The translations under genes were made by a program, and so were the position numbers. DNA of 64,000 nt from PSRI01 sp041484195 (GTDB lineage Bacteria; Bacteroidota; Bacteroidia; Chitinophagales; Chitinophagaceae), in NCBI GenBank assembly GCA_041484195.1, contig JBGPHC010000010.1, positions 1-64,000 on the forward strand, written 5' to 3'. The notes beneath the pieces were generated by a model, which saw only the letters and a list, made by a program, of their open reading frames with translations, ran no database searches and was not told where the DNA came from. Shown here one piece after another: positions 9,248 to 17,327 of the stretch; positions within the stretch are counted from its first letter, which is position 1; each line of letters begins with the position of its first letter.

Positions 9248-9577
9248 ATGGCATTGAATATTTCGGAACTGGTCAAAGAAATGCTGAATGCGGCAAAGCC
9301 CGTGCTTCAAAATTTTTGGAAAGATGCCAGGCCTTATGCGGAAAAAGAGGCCAAGTCCTTCGCGTTAAACCTCGCCATGATTGAAAAGCTGAAACTGCAG
9401 AAAAAAATCTCCAAGGAGGCGGCTAGCCTGCATGTTGAGATTCAAAAGAATTCTTTTCGCACCGTGCTGCTCACCATCGAAGGAATTGGCATTTTGTCTG
9501 TAAGCGAGGCTCTCGACGCTGCTATAGGAGCGGTCAGGGGACCCGTGAACAAGGCGATCGGTTGGGCATTGCTGTGA
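9248..9577 (+). CDS. small helical protein, unknown function
   Basis: A 109-residue protein without a signal peptide. Residues 1-65 look like long amphipathic helices rich in Lys and Glu; residues 66-109 are markedly more hydrophobic (LLTIEGIGILSV, then AAIGAVRGPVNKAIGWALL) and could be one or two membrane-associated helices. It follows the 8774 lipoprotein gene by 33 bases, so the two probably form an operon. No family is recognised. The C-terminal hydrophobic glycine-rich segment makes a membrane-interacting partner of the lipoprotein conceivable, but nothing shows it. Confidence 0.5.
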   Translation: MALNISELVKEMLNAAKPVLQNFWKDARPYAEKEAKSFALNLAMIEKLKLQKKISKEAASLHVEIQKNSFRTVLLTIEGIGILSVSEALDAAIGAVRGPVNKAIGWALL

Positions 9578-9752
9578 AACAGCGGGAAAAACCATCCTGA
9601 AGGGATTTGCAATATCAATAGCCAAATTGTGAGGAGAAATGATGGCCGCGCGCAATAATCAGCCTCAAAGTTGGGATATCATATACTACCTGGAAAAAAG
9701 GGGAGCCATATGTCCCGACAATTTATATCTTTATTCATAGCATACTCTTGCT

Positions 9753-11171
9753 ATGAAAACAATCGCATTCATTTCCGTTTTACTCTTAGTCCTGAATTCC
9801 TGTTCCAAGAAAATCATGCCCGAAAGGCCCCAATTGGGCAGGAGTCAATTCCTTTTGGACTCCTTGCCGTTGAGTGAGATTGATATTCCACTCCAGATCA
9901 ATCTGAAGCCATTTTACGGTATTGCCGAAAAAAAAGTGGCAACAATGTACACTTCACCAGGATGGCCCAATGACTTTGTCGTGGATAATTGTGATTCACG
10001 ATATATGTACCGGTTCAAGAGGGGCCCCTTTCAGATCAGCACCACCGGAAATGTGATGAATCTGAGCTTTACCGGATCCTATATTGTCGCCGGCTCCCAA
10101 AGAATCTGTACCGGCATTGGGAGTGACCGGGTACCCATTACACCCTGGACGCCCACATGTACCTGCGGACTGAATGAAGCGGAACCCAGGGTGCAAGTGG
10201 GCTTCAGGACCAGTTTCAACCTGCTCTCCAACTATGCAATTAGTACACAAATTGAGAAACTCGAACCAAAACCCATTGACAAATGCTCGGTTTGTTTTTG
10301 GAAAAAGGATATCACTCCTACTGTCATGAAGCGATTGAAAGAACAGTTGGAAGAGGCCCGGGTGAGCATGCAGGATTCGATCAATGGCCTGAACCTGAGA
10401 TCCAGGTTTCAAGAATTGTGGGACACGCTCAACAGCACGATTAAGCTTTACGGCATGGGATACCTGCAAATAAACCCCGAGAAACTGAGGCTGAGCACCT
10501 TTTACGCCAGAAACGACACCCTGAATCTTTCGATAGGCATTTCGGCCAGACCGCAGGTTACACTTTCCATGCGCGAACCTTACAGAACCGTAGTTCCCAA
10601 TATCAGTGATTTCAGGCAACGAAAGGGATTTAACATATTTATCGACGCGGTTATGAATTATGATTCGCTCAGTAATTTATTAACGGCCCAGCTGGGTCAG
10701 AAGCGAATCGATCTGGAGAAAACGGGAAAATATATTATTATAGACAGGTGTGAATTGTATGGAGCCGATAATGAAAATCTGATTATCAGGATTCATTTCA
10801 GCGGATCTGAGAAAGGCATTCTATACCTCACCGGCAAGCCTTTTTATGACGTGGAAAAGCATTCTTTGGAATTGAGAAATATAGATTACGATATACGCAC
10901 AAAGGATCTGCTGCTAAAAACCGCCAGGTGGCTCTTCAACCGCAAGATCATCAATGAGCTGAACAAGTATTCAAAATTCAACCTGAGCGATTATACAAAG
11001 GAGTTTTTAGAAAAAGCAAATGTGGAAATGAACCGGCAACTGACTAATGGAATATATGCGAGCGGAGCGCTTCAGAGTCTCCAGGTAATGAACATCTACC
11101 CATTTACCGAGCACCTGGTCATTCGCTGCAATGCCACGGGAGAATTGGCAATCCGGATTGAATCTCTGTAG
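9753..11171 (+). CDS. DUF4403 family lipoprotein
   Basis: The N-terminus MKTIAFISVLLLVLNSC is a lipoprotein signal with Cys17 as the predicted lipidation site. The remainder (about 455 residues) has the alternating beta/helix pattern and the conserved features I associate with DUF4403: an early SEIDIPLQINL segment, a central VGFRTSFNL region, TLNLSIGISARPQV, and a late segment IIRIHFSGSEKGILYLTGKPFYD followed by the terminal domain. The biochemical function of DUF4403 is unknown; a lipid-binding, BPI/TULIP-like fold has been my impression of this type of protein, but that is inference. It sits at the end of the plus-strand unknown group and converges on the two-component operon with only 34 bases between. 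Confidence 0.7.
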   Translation: MKTIAFISVLLLVLNSCSKKIMPERPQLGRSQFLLDSLPLSEIDIPLQINLKPFYGIAEKKVATMYTSPGWPNDFVVDNCDSRYMYRFKRGPFQISTTGNVMNLSFTGSYIVAGSQRICTGIGSDRVPITPWTPTCTCGLNEAEPRVQVGFRTSFNLLSNYAISTQIEKLEPKPIDKCSVCFWKKDITPTVMKRLKEQLEEARVSMQDSINGLNLRSRFQELWDTLNSTIKLYGMGYLQINPEKLRLSTFYARNDTLNLSIGISARPQVTLSMREPYRTVVPNISDFRQRKGFNIFIDAVMNYDSLSNLLTAQLGQKRIDLEKTGKYIIIDRCELYGADNENLIIRIHFSGSEKGILYLTGKPFYDVEKHSLELRNIDYDIRTKDLLLKTARWLFNRKIINELNKYSKFNLSDYTKEFLEKANVEMNRQLTNGIYASGALQSLQVMNIYPFTEHLVIRCNATGELAIRIESL

Positions 11172-11205
11172 TGGGATTTTGAGCCAGTGAGAATAATTAG
11201 TCTGT

Positions 11206-11862
11206 TTAGATTTCCACCAGGCCATGCTTGATCGCATATAAAACGAGTCCCACCCTGGATTTCACTTTTAGTTTTTCATATAGTGAAGATCTGTAATCTT
11301 CAACGGTACGGGGACTGATGAACATTTTCGCGGCTATATCGCGATAGGCAAGTTCCGTGCAGACCAATTGCAGGAATTCTTTTTCCTTCTCAGAGAGTTC
11401 AACCTCCGGTTCCGGCTGGTCCAGATTCTTATGCAATCCGCTGATGATCTTGCCGGATATGACTTCAGAAAGGTAAAAGTCCTTTTTCACTACAGAATCA
11501 AGAGCGACCTTCAATTCTTCAGGTTCGGCATTTTTCAGGATATAACCTTTAGCCCCCAGCCTCAACATCCTGATAATAGTTGTTTCATCACTGAACATGG
11601 AAAGCGCCAATACTTTGATCTGGGGATAACTCCTAAAAAGCCATTTCATCGTTTCATATCCATCCATTCCCGGCATATTGACATCCAGCAGCACAATTTC
11701 AGGAATACTGTAATTGCTGATATGTTCCTTCAATTCCCGGCCATTCCCGGCTTCGAAGAGGATGGAATAATTTTCAAAGGATGTAATCAGTTTACCTAAT
11801 GCGCTTCTCAGGAGGGCATGATCATCCGCAATGGCTACCTGTATTTTTGTACTCCTGTTCAT
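11206..11862 (-). CDS. LuxR/NarL-family response regulator
   Basis: Transcriptional response regulator of 218 residues. The receiver domain (about 1-125) has the acidic pocket at DD (13-14), phospho-acceptor D60 (LLDVNMPGMDG) and the Ser/Lys switch positions (LSMF, YILKNA). The C-terminal GerE-type HTH (about 150-218) contains ELAYRDIAAKMFISPRTVEDY and a terminal GLVLYAIKHGLVEI. Its ATG overlaps the stop of the sensor kinase gene by four bases (ATGA), so the two are translationally coupled and form a cognate pair. Target genes cannot be read from the window. Confidence 0.93.
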   Translation of the reverse strand: MNRSTKIQVAIADDHALLRSALGKLITSFENYSILFEAGNGRELKEHISNYSIPEIVLLDVNMPGMDGYETMKWLFRSYPQIKVLALSMFSDETTIIRMLRLGAKGYILKNAEPEELKVALDSVVKKDFYLSEVISGKIISGLHKNLDQPEPEVELSEKEKEFLQLVCTELAYRDIAAKMFISPRTVEDYRSSLYEKLKVKSRVGLVLYAIKHGLVEI

Positions 11863-12680
11863 ATCTTTTCCTCAGCATATTCCGGCAAAGGCAATTCAAC
11901 CTTCACAGTAGTTCCCTGACCGGGGAGGCTGTTGATGGAAACTTCGCCACCAATCAACTTGGCTCTGTTAAATAGACTTTTCAACCCCACTCCGCTTGAT
12001 GCCGAAGCTGATTCACGCTTTGCCTTTACATCAAATCCAACGCCGTTATCTCTGATTTGCATCACAAATCTATCGCCTGCAATATAATTCAGGGAAGTAT
12101 TTATTTGGGTGGCACGTGAATGTTTTAAGATATTGTTTACCAGTTCCTGGAAGATCCTGAATATGAATATCTCTTTTTGTTCGCCCAGGTGACATTCATC
12201 ACCCTCAATATCAAACGCAATTTTCAATAGGCCGGTCCTTTGAAGGCTTTCCAGTTCGAATCTTACGGATTCGGCTAAACCAACCTGCGCGATCCTGTCT
12301 GTGTGCATGCTCTTGGTGAGATTCGCGAGGTCGAAGATGGCCTTATTCAGGATTTCGCGTATGTGCAGAATGGATCCGTAAGCGCCATGCTCCTGATCCA
12401 ATGGCAAAACCGCCAGCGATAGTTTCACGACCGAAAGCACCTGGCCAATATTGTCGTGCAATTCCTGGGCAATCACCTTCAGGGTATTCTCCTGGATTTC
12501 CAACTGTGAACGCAATACCTCCTGCTCGTATTCGATCTTCATTCGGGCCAATTCCTGTTCCTGCCTGTGTTGCTTGCGTTGATACAACAAAAGAATGGTG
12601 ACAATAAACCCTACCAGCAAGAGCCCCAATATGCCACCTATGACGATGATAATATAAAATTCCTGATTTTGATCCGGCAT
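11859..12680 (-). CDS. NarX/DesK-type sensor histidine kinase
   Basis: Membrane histidine kinase of 273 residues. One transmembrane helix lies at about 8-33, followed by a coiled linker (35-65), a HisKA_3 dimerisation domain with phospho-acceptor His75 (ELHDNIGQ) and a HATPase_c domain with N box (ELVNNILKHS), G1 box (DNGVGFD) and G2 region (GVGLKSLFNRA, GQGTTVKV). There is no extracytoplasmic sensor domain, so it must sense within the membrane, in the cytoplasm or through a partner. The overlapping upstream membrane-protein gene is an obvious candidate partner (inference). It is coupled by ATGA to the response regulator gene downstream. Confidence 0.92.
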   Translation of the reverse strand: MPDQNQEFYIIIVIGGILGLLLVGFIVTILLLYQRKQHRQEQELARMKIEYEQEVLRSQLEIQENTLKVIAQELHDNIGQVLSVVKLSLAVLPLDQEHGAYGSILHIREILNKAIFDLANLTKSMHTDRIAQVGLAESVRFELESLQRTGLLKIAFDIEGDECHLGEQKEIFIFRIFQELVNNILKHSRATQINTSLNYIAGDRFVMQIRDNGVGFDVKAKRESASASSGVGLKSLFNRAKLIGGEVSINSLPGQGTTVKVELPLPEYAEEKI

Positions 12681-13291
12681 AAAAATCCGATAGTAAATGA
12701 TAAATATAAGAAAACGTTCATCATAGAGATGATAAATTGAATCTCCTGGAGTATCCTGATGGAAGGATTTTTCCAGAAATTAGCCACCGCAAAAAAAGGG
12801 TAACTGCAACAGTAGTAAAAAAGCAATCCCGAACAAATCCAGAATGAAGGCTGTCGAACCAGTTTGATGGAATGTTCCAATCGGAATAATTCGAAAAAAT
12901 AATAAACGCAGATAATCACGATCAATAGGACGCCGATGGAATAAGTTATGGTGTGGAAATTGTCTTTTTGAACAAAGAAAATATTCAAAAAGGCCAGCAG
13001 CGGGTAAATCCATAACAATTGCCCAATAGCCGATCGGATTCCCGGATTCCGGATAATCTGCCTGAGAACCCATAAATAGAATACAAATTCCCAAGTAGAA
13101 AATATATTGTATAACATCAGCGTGTGCACTCCTCTGTTGGCCAGCCACAGTCCTATTTCTTCGATAGCAAAAGCCAGGAACAAAAAAATAGGAATGAGTT
13201 TGAGATATAAGGGAGAATTCTTCTGAAAGTACACCGCAATTCCGGCCAGGGCGCTCAAGAGAAGTGATGATATATAAAAATTGGGGAACAT
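12638..13291 (-). CDS. polytopic membrane protein upstream of the histidine kinase
   Basis: A 217-residue integral membrane protein with about six to seven hydrophobic segments (near residues 4-20, 32-50, 63-75, 90-107, 118-137, 150-170 and 185-205). No named family is recognised. Its 3' end overlaps the start of the sensor kinase gene by 43 bases in another frame, which is a long overlap and suggests the three genes form one unit. Since the kinase has only one membrane helix and no sensor domain, this protein could supply signal input, but that is inference from order alone. Confidence 0.65.
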   Translation of the reverse strand: MFPNFYISSLLLSALAGIAVYFQKNSPLYLKLIPIFLFLAFAIEEIGLWLANRGVHTLMLYNIFSTWEFVFYLWVLRQIIRNPGIRSAIGQLLWIYPLLAFLNIFFVQKDNFHTITYSIGVLLIVIICVYYFFELFRLEHSIKLVRQPSFWICSGLLFYYCCSYPFFAVANFWKNPSIRILQEIQFIISMMNVFLYLSFTIGFLCRIKIRNFILSSS

Positions 13292-13335
13292 TTCGCCCTC
13301 AAATTAACTTCATATTTTGGATTTCTTAAAAAAAA

Positions 13336-13355
13336 GAACCTTCCGTAGAAGGTTC
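13336..13355 (-). terminator. rho-independent terminator of the 13395-13883 gene
   Basis: Perfect 8-bp stem (GAACCTTC with GAAGGTTC) with a CGTA loop, followed on the minus strand by a run of at least eight T. It lies about 40 bases past the stop at 13395. Confidence 0.85.
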
Positions 13356-13394
13356 CTATTGGAAATTGCTGGCTGAAAAAAATATCTTCAGAAA

Positions 13395-13883
13395 TTATAT
13401 GACAGACATTCCTTTTTCTCCCTGGTCAACGATGGTGATTCCAAGGCCTTTTCTTTCGCTCGGAGAGATTTCTCTGGGATTGCAAATGGGGGGACATAAA
13501 TAAACTGTGTTGTAGGCAAGTATATTGGTCCCTTCTTCCGTCCGCATATAAATGTCTTTATTTGATGGGCCAGCTTCTGTCTCTTTGTGCTTGGTTGCAA
13601 CAAATACCAGAGTTTGACGACCTGCATATTCAGGTTTTTCATCATAGTCGTGCGGATAGACTCCAAAATAGATCCTGATCCCGTCGCCGCCAAACTGTTT
13701 TGCACGTTCCATGAATTCTTCCATTTCTTCGATGCTGTACCATGCAGTCAAAGAATCTTCCTTGCCGAGGCGTTCAGAATTGTACACCCATCTTTCCTGT
13801 TTGTAATTTCTTACGACGGTGTCAACATGTTCCGTGTTAACGTACTTTCCGACCTTTAAGGATTTTTTTTCAATTGTAATCAT
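13395..13883 (-). CDS. conserved hypothetical protein of about 162 residues
   Basis: No characterised family is recognised. The start MITIEKKSLKVGKYVNTEH at 13883 is preferred over one nine codons upstream (13910). The protein is soluble, without signal peptide or membrane segments. The most distinctive part is GGDGIRIYFGVYPHDYDEKP followed by a beta-strand-like QTLVFVATK; two cysteines lie close together in VYLCPPICNP. I have the impression that short proteins with the GGDGIRIYFG segment recur in Bacteroidota, but cannot verify it. It has its own strong terminator, and the 23-bp-period repeat array begins about 165 bases upstream of its start, so the array could control it. A TAgcTTTA near-match to the -7 element is at 13924-13931. 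Confidence 0.6.
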   Translation of the reverse strand: MITIEKKSLKVGKYVNTEHVDTVVRNYKQERWVYNSERLGKEDSLTAWYSIEEMEEFMERAKQFGGDGIRIYFGVYPHDYDEKPEYAGRQTLVFVATKHKETEAGPSNKDIYMRTEEGTNILAYNTVYLCPPICNPREISPSERKGLGITIVDQGEKGMSVI

Positions 13884-14047
13884 AGCTTGTAGTGGTTTAA
13901 ATGTGATCAATCAATTGTGAGATGTAAAGCTATGATTGCTGCGGACACAGGCTAGTGCACAGAAATCTGTTACTCAACTAATTATAAATTAATATTATTT
14001 ATAGATGACAGAACTTCAGTCTTTCATGTGAAAATATGAGGAAAAAA

Positions 14048-14162
14048 ACCGGGTTATTCCCCCAAAAAAAACCGTGAAATTCGCCAGATTCTTACCGTGG
14101 GAATACGGTCAGAATTACCGTGAAATTCACTAACAAAATACCGTGCTTTTTTGAGGCTGAGG
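14048..14162. repeat. five-unit direct repeat with exact 23-bp period, core ACCGTG
   Basis: ACCGKG cores start at 14048, 14071, 14094, 14117 and 14140, exactly 23 bases apart. Units 2 and 4 share the 12-base sequence ACCGTGAAATTC; units 1 and 3 keep its outline (ACCGGGTTATTC, ACCGTGGGAATA); the last keeps only ACCGTG. A further in-register GTGAAA is at 14028. The spacing is constant while the intervening 11 bases vary, which is what repeated protein-binding sites look like, rather than a slipped microsatellite. The array lies between a minus-strand unknown gene (start 13883) and the AraC gene (start 14569). Direct repeats of short cores about two helical turns apart fit LytTR-type regulators or replication iterons; both are guesses. 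Confidence 0.8.
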
Positions 14163-14546
14163 AGTGGTGTTCTATGCACAATAAGTATGAACTTAGTCAA
14201 TATAATAGTCCCGTTTTTAAAATCCAAATGCCTTTTGAAAATTTAAATGTTTTTGCCGGAACGGTTGTATGAAGCGAAATGGGGTGTGCAAAAACACAGG
14301 ACCAGATCTGCAACAGTTCACCGCATTAACCATTGAAACCTTATCCTATTCATTTCAAATGGTAATGAAAGGCAGCCGTTGCTAGCGCAAGTCAGATTCA
14401 TCCGGACTAGGACTGTTTTGTCTGTATCCGGGGGTTTAGTAAATTCCCTTATCGAAGCCATCATAAGGGTTTCCGCCCTGGTTCTTAAGGCCTGCAAGGG
14501 TTTATTGACTACGGCCAGTTCCATTTTTCAATTAAACCTGAATTTG
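14163..14546. other. intergenic stretch without a supported gene
   Basis: About 380 bases between the repeat array and the araC-type promoter. Short open frames exist on both strands (for example 14379-14585 plus and 14318-14524 minus), but none has a recognisable protein character or promoter, and they overlap each other in opposite directions. No hairpin terminator was found. Confidence 0.4.
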
Positions 14547-14554
14547 TATTTTTG
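14547..14554 (+). promoter_or_regulatory. -7 promoter element of the AraC-type gene
   Basis: TATTTTTG matches TAnnTTTG exactly and ends 14 bases before the ATG at 14569, giving a leader of roughly ten bases or fewer. Confidence 0.6.
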
Positions 14555-14568
14555 CTGCAAAGCCCCAA

Positions 14569-14985
14569 ATGAGCCATTCTCCTGATATATACCAGCGAAT
14601 AGTAGCCGCAAAATTGTATATCGATAACAATTTCACCGAAAACATTGACCTGGAGCAGATTTCAAGGCAGGCTTACCTTTCCAGGTTTCATTTTCACCGG
14701 CTTTTCAGAAGAATATACAAAAAGACTCCACACCAATATCTTACCAGTAAGCGCATGGAACGCGCAAGGACTCTTTTGACTGCCAATGATCTGACCATTT
14801 CTGAAGTTAGCGCGGAGTTGGGCTTCGAAAGCCCCGCAACATTCAGCAACCTTTTCAGAAAGCAGAGTGGAATGGCGCCCCAGAATTACCGATCGGCATC
14901 CCTGCAGCTCATGGAAGATATCAAGACCCAACCCAAACGCTTTATCCCTCATTGCTTTATCAACCAGTATCAACTGGAAGCTTAA
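14569..14985 (+). CDS. AraC-family regulator, DNA-binding domain only
   Basis: A 138-residue protein that is essentially one AraC/XylS DNA-binding domain (residues about 8-108). The first helix-turn-helix is around IDLEQISRQAYLSRFHFHRLF, and the second around LTISEVSAELGFESPATFSNLFRKQSG with the typical P-x-x-YR end (MAPQNYR). There is no effector-binding or dimerisation domain ahead of it; a tail of about 30 residues follows. The VOC-family gene starts 68 bases downstream on the same strand. Small AraC proteins next to glyoxalase-like genes are a common Bacteroidota arrangement (from memory), so the VOC protein may be its target or effector partner. Confidence 0.9.
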   Translation: MSHSPDIYQRIVAAKLYIDNNFTENIDLEQISRQAYLSRFHFHRLFRRIYKKTPHQYLTSKRMERARTLLTANDLTISEVSAELGFESPATFSNLFRKQSGMAPQNYRSASLQLMEDIKTQPKRFIPHCFINQYQLEA

Positions 14986-15053
14986 CACCAAAAAAAGCAA
15001 TTTTTAATAAGCCTTCGAATTCAGTTCCCTGTAGCTTTAGGAAAATTATTTCT

Positions 15054-15464
15054 ATGATCACAAGACTTTCACACACGACCCTTTTTGTTAGCGACCAGGA
15101 AAAGGCCTACGATTTTTATGTCAACAAACTGGGATTTAAGGTGCATACTGACGCCAAAATGGAAAATGGATCCAGGTGGCTTACTGTTGCGGCTCCTGAA
15201 CAGCCCGACCTGGAAATCGTCCTGATGCCATTAAATGGAATGATGAAGCTGGATGATGAGTCTCAAAAAGCCCTGCAAATACTTCTTGAAAAAGGAGTCA
15301 TGGGCGCTGGCGTACTAACGACACCCGATTGCAGGGCCACTTATGAGGAATTGAAATCGAAGGGAGTCGTTTTCAGGTCAGAACCAAAAGAGCAGTTTTA
15401 CGGCATTGAAGCGCTGATTACCGATGGGTGCGGGAATTGGTTCAGCATGACGCAACCGCTCTGA
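15054..15464 (+). CDS. VOC-superfamily (glyoxalase/bleomycin-resistance-like) protein
   Basis: From the ATG at 15054 the protein is 136 residues and starts with MITRLSHTTLFVSDQEKAYDFY, the usual first beta-alpha-beta motif of vicinal-oxygen-chelate proteins; it ends with the second module (GIEALITDGCGNWFSMTQ). An in-frame extension back to 14952 overlaps the AraC gene and lacks family character, so it is rejected. Family members include glyoxalases, dioxygenases and drug-binding proteins; metal ligands expected in the two modules (His8, a mid-protein Glu, Glu near 121) are only partly evident, so activity is not predicted. It is probably co-transcribed with the AraC gene; TAgcTTTA at 15032-15039 could be a separate weak promoter. 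Confidence 0.85.
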   Translation: MITRLSHTTLFVSDQEKAYDFYVNKLGFKVHTDAKMENGSRWLTVAAPEQPDLEIVLMPLNGMMKLDDESQKALQILLEKGVMGAGVLTTPDCRATYEELKSKGVVFRSEPKEQFYGIEALITDGCGNWFSMTQPL

Positions 15465-15502
15465 GTGAGGACTGGCATAACCAGGAAATCCCCTTGATAA
15501 GT

Positions 15503-15979
15503 TCATGCCTGATTCACTTTAAATGTGAAATGCTTTTGAGTGGCATAGCTGAATGTTACTACAATCACTGTAGTGAGGATTTGGGAAATGGTTGGATAGA
15601 TATGAAGCTGTTCCACAAATAGGCGCAGGAAAAAATAATTCAGGAAAATGCAAACCATGACCAGGAGAAAATAACGGAAAAGCTGAATTCTTCCTCTTAT
15701 ATTGGAATGGGTCCATACGATATACCTGGACAGCAGGAACCCGATGGGGAATGTTATAATGAAGGAAATAAAAAAAGCCGCCACGTGCGGCTTAAATGCT
15801 ATGATGCCCAGGTGCAACACCTCTTTGTGAAGAATAAAATTATAACTGATAAAAAAGATCAGAATGCTCAGGAGCGTATTGCCTCCCCCACATACCACAT
15901 ACCGAAAAGTCTGCCTATCCATGAATCCACTTAGGAAAGGATAGAAGTAATCGAGTATTGCTTCAACGGTTTTTTTCAA
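15503..15979 (-). CDS. GtrA-family membrane protein
   Basis: A 158-residue protein with four predicted membrane helices (about 24-45, 60-82, 98-117 and 124-145), the GtrA/flippase-like layout. The N-terminal FRYVVCGGGNTLLSILIFF and the central PIGFLLSRYIVW are characteristic. Members are thought to help move polyprenyl-linked sugars or to serve as membrane partners of glycosyltransferases in cell-surface polysaccharide assembly. No glycosyltransferase gene is adjacent here, so the partner is unknown. It converges on the VOC gene with 38 bases between the stops and has an exact -7 element just upstream of the start. Confidence 0.85.
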   Translation of the reverse strand: MKKTVEAILDYFYPFLSGFMDRQTFRYVVCGGGNTLLSILIFFISYNFILHKEVLHLGIIAFKPHVAAFFISFIITFPIGFLLSRYIVWTHSNIRGRIQLFRYFLLVMVCIFLNYFFLRLFVEQLHIYPTISQILTTVIVVTFSYATQKHFTFKVNQA

Positions 15980-15997
15980 TTAATTTCATTTGATCAG

Positions 15998-16005
15998 CAA
16001 ATTTA
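15998..16005 (-). promoter_or_regulatory. -7 promoter element of the gtrA-like gene
   Basis: On the minus strand TAAATTTG matches TAnnTTTG and ends 18 bases before the start codon at 15979. Confidence 0.55.
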
Positions 16006-16150
16006 GCTTAATTAGCCTTCAGGCATTGCTTTTGCTACCCGATTTTTTTTGATGAATGATGCAACTATTTTCCGGAATTGATGCTCCTGAGTAGGGCGAC
16101 CCAAAGAGTTTTTTCAGGAATTCTTAGTTCCTGACAACATGAGAAAACAA

Positions 16151-16175
16151 AGACCCCCTGTTATGCAGGGGGTCT
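16151..16175 (-). terminator. strong rho-independent terminator
   Basis: Ten-base perfect G/C-rich stem (AGACCCCCTG with CAGGGGGTCT) with a 5-base loop. On the minus strand it is followed by TTGTTTTCTC, so it ends the GNAT-like gene whose stop is at 16206. The plus-strand side (CTTTCATT) is weaker. Confidence 0.85.
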
Positions 16176-16205
16176 CTTTCATTGTGAATCTTCATCAACT
16201 GCGAT

Positions 16206-17327
16206 TCAGAATATAAGACGGTAGGTGATATGTTTCTTCGCAAAGCTGGCCCCGGTTGCCTCGTGAATGGCGATCATACGTGAATTGAAACCTCCCACCC
16301 AGGAAAGTTCGAGTTCTTCATACTGATTAAGTGGCAGTACGTATTCCTTAACTTTAATGAACATGGGAGATTCCAGTCCGTGCTTTTGGAATTTTGGTTT
16401 TGTACCCATGATGATGGCCCGCATTTTTTTATTTTTTTGGGCGTATTTGTTCAGGAGAAATTTTATTTTCCCCAAAAAATTCATTTTTCCATGAAGGTTT
16501 CTGATCAACTCATTGGCGTCCGGAACGATTACCAGGAGTGAAGCGGGTTCGTCGTTTACATAAGCAAACCAGATCAGGTGTTCGTCCATAATGGGTTTCA
16601 GCTTTTGAAAACTCTCCCGTATGGAAGTCTCTTCAATGGGTATGAAATTTTCAAAATCCTTCCAGGCCTCGTTATAAATCTCAATGAAATCGGCCGCATA
16701 TTTTTTGAATGCAGATTTGTCGAGATGTTCGAAACGATATCCCGGTTTCCGGGCAACCCATTCGGCAATTTTCGTAAATCTCTCCGGGAAGGGCCTGTGC
16801 ACATCTACCCGGTTAGATATTTGTTCATACAAAGGAGCGAATCCATATCGTTCAAACAGACGTTTGTAGTAAGGCGGATGATAATTCATTCCATAGGATG
16901 GCGGCGTGAAGCCATCCACCAGGAGCCCCCACCACATATCATTTTCTCCAAAATTAATGGGGCTGTCCATTGCCTTCATCCCCCGTTCCAAAAGCCAATT
17001 CTTCGCGGTGTCGAATAATAGGTCTGCCGCGTCCTGGTTGTCGATACACTCAAAAAAACCCGAACCGCCGGTTGGCTGCTCGTAATGAAATGCTTTCCTT
17101 TCGTCGATAAATGCGGCAACGCGACCGATAATTTTTCCATTTCCGTCACGCAATATCCATCTGGTGCATGAACCAAATTTGTGAAAACTATTTCTGGCCG
17201 GGTCAAATACCGATTCAATATCGTTGTCAAGAGGGCAAACCCAATTGGGATCATTCTTATAAATTTCCCTGGGCAGGTTGAGAAAATCTTTTTTTGTTAT
17301 CCTGTCTTTTACTTCAATTATTTCCAT
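16206..17327 (-). CDS. GNAT-like protein (YghO type), putative acyltransferase
   Basis: About 373 residues from MEIIEVKDRITKK at 17327; an upstream start at 17381 adds 18 unlikely residues. The early IYKNDPNWVCPLDNDIESVFDPARNSF is the hallmark of a large, poorly characterised bacterial family placed near GNAT acetyltransferases (E. coli YghO-like). A first GNAT-like half has ILRDGNGKIIGRVAAFID and the glycine-rich FFECIDNQDAA region; a second half carries a GFNSRMIAIHEATGASFAKKHITYRL ending, resembling the last strands of a GNAT domain. The substrate is unknown. It is monocistronic with a strong terminator. Confidence 0.6.
   Translation of the reverse strand: MEIIEVKDRITKKDFLNLPREIYKNDPNWVCPLDNDIESVFDPARNSFHKFGSCTRWILRDGNGKIIGRVAAFIDERKAFHYEQPTGGSGFFECIDNQDAADLLFDTAKNWLLERGMKAMDSPINFGENDMWWGLLVDGFTPPSYGMNYHPPYYKRLFERYGFAPLYEQISNRVDVHRPFPERFTKIAEWVARKPGYRFEHLDKSAFKKYAADFIEIYNEAWKDFENFIPIEETSIRESFQKLKPIMDEHLIWFAYVNDEPASLLVIVPDANELIRNLHGKMNFLGKIKFLLNKYAQKNKKMRAIIMGTKPKFQKHGLESPMFIKVKEYVLPLNQYEELELSWVGGFNSRMIAIHEATGASFAKKHITYRLIF

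Noticed and set aside
14048..14162. CRISPR array
   Set aside because: Only the first 6-12 bases of each 23-base unit are similar, there are no spacer-length unique segments, and no cas gene is present.
14379..14585. Plus-strand frame of 68 codons before the AraC gene
   Set aside because: It overlaps the AraC start and promoter and looks like low-complexity chance sequence with no family features.
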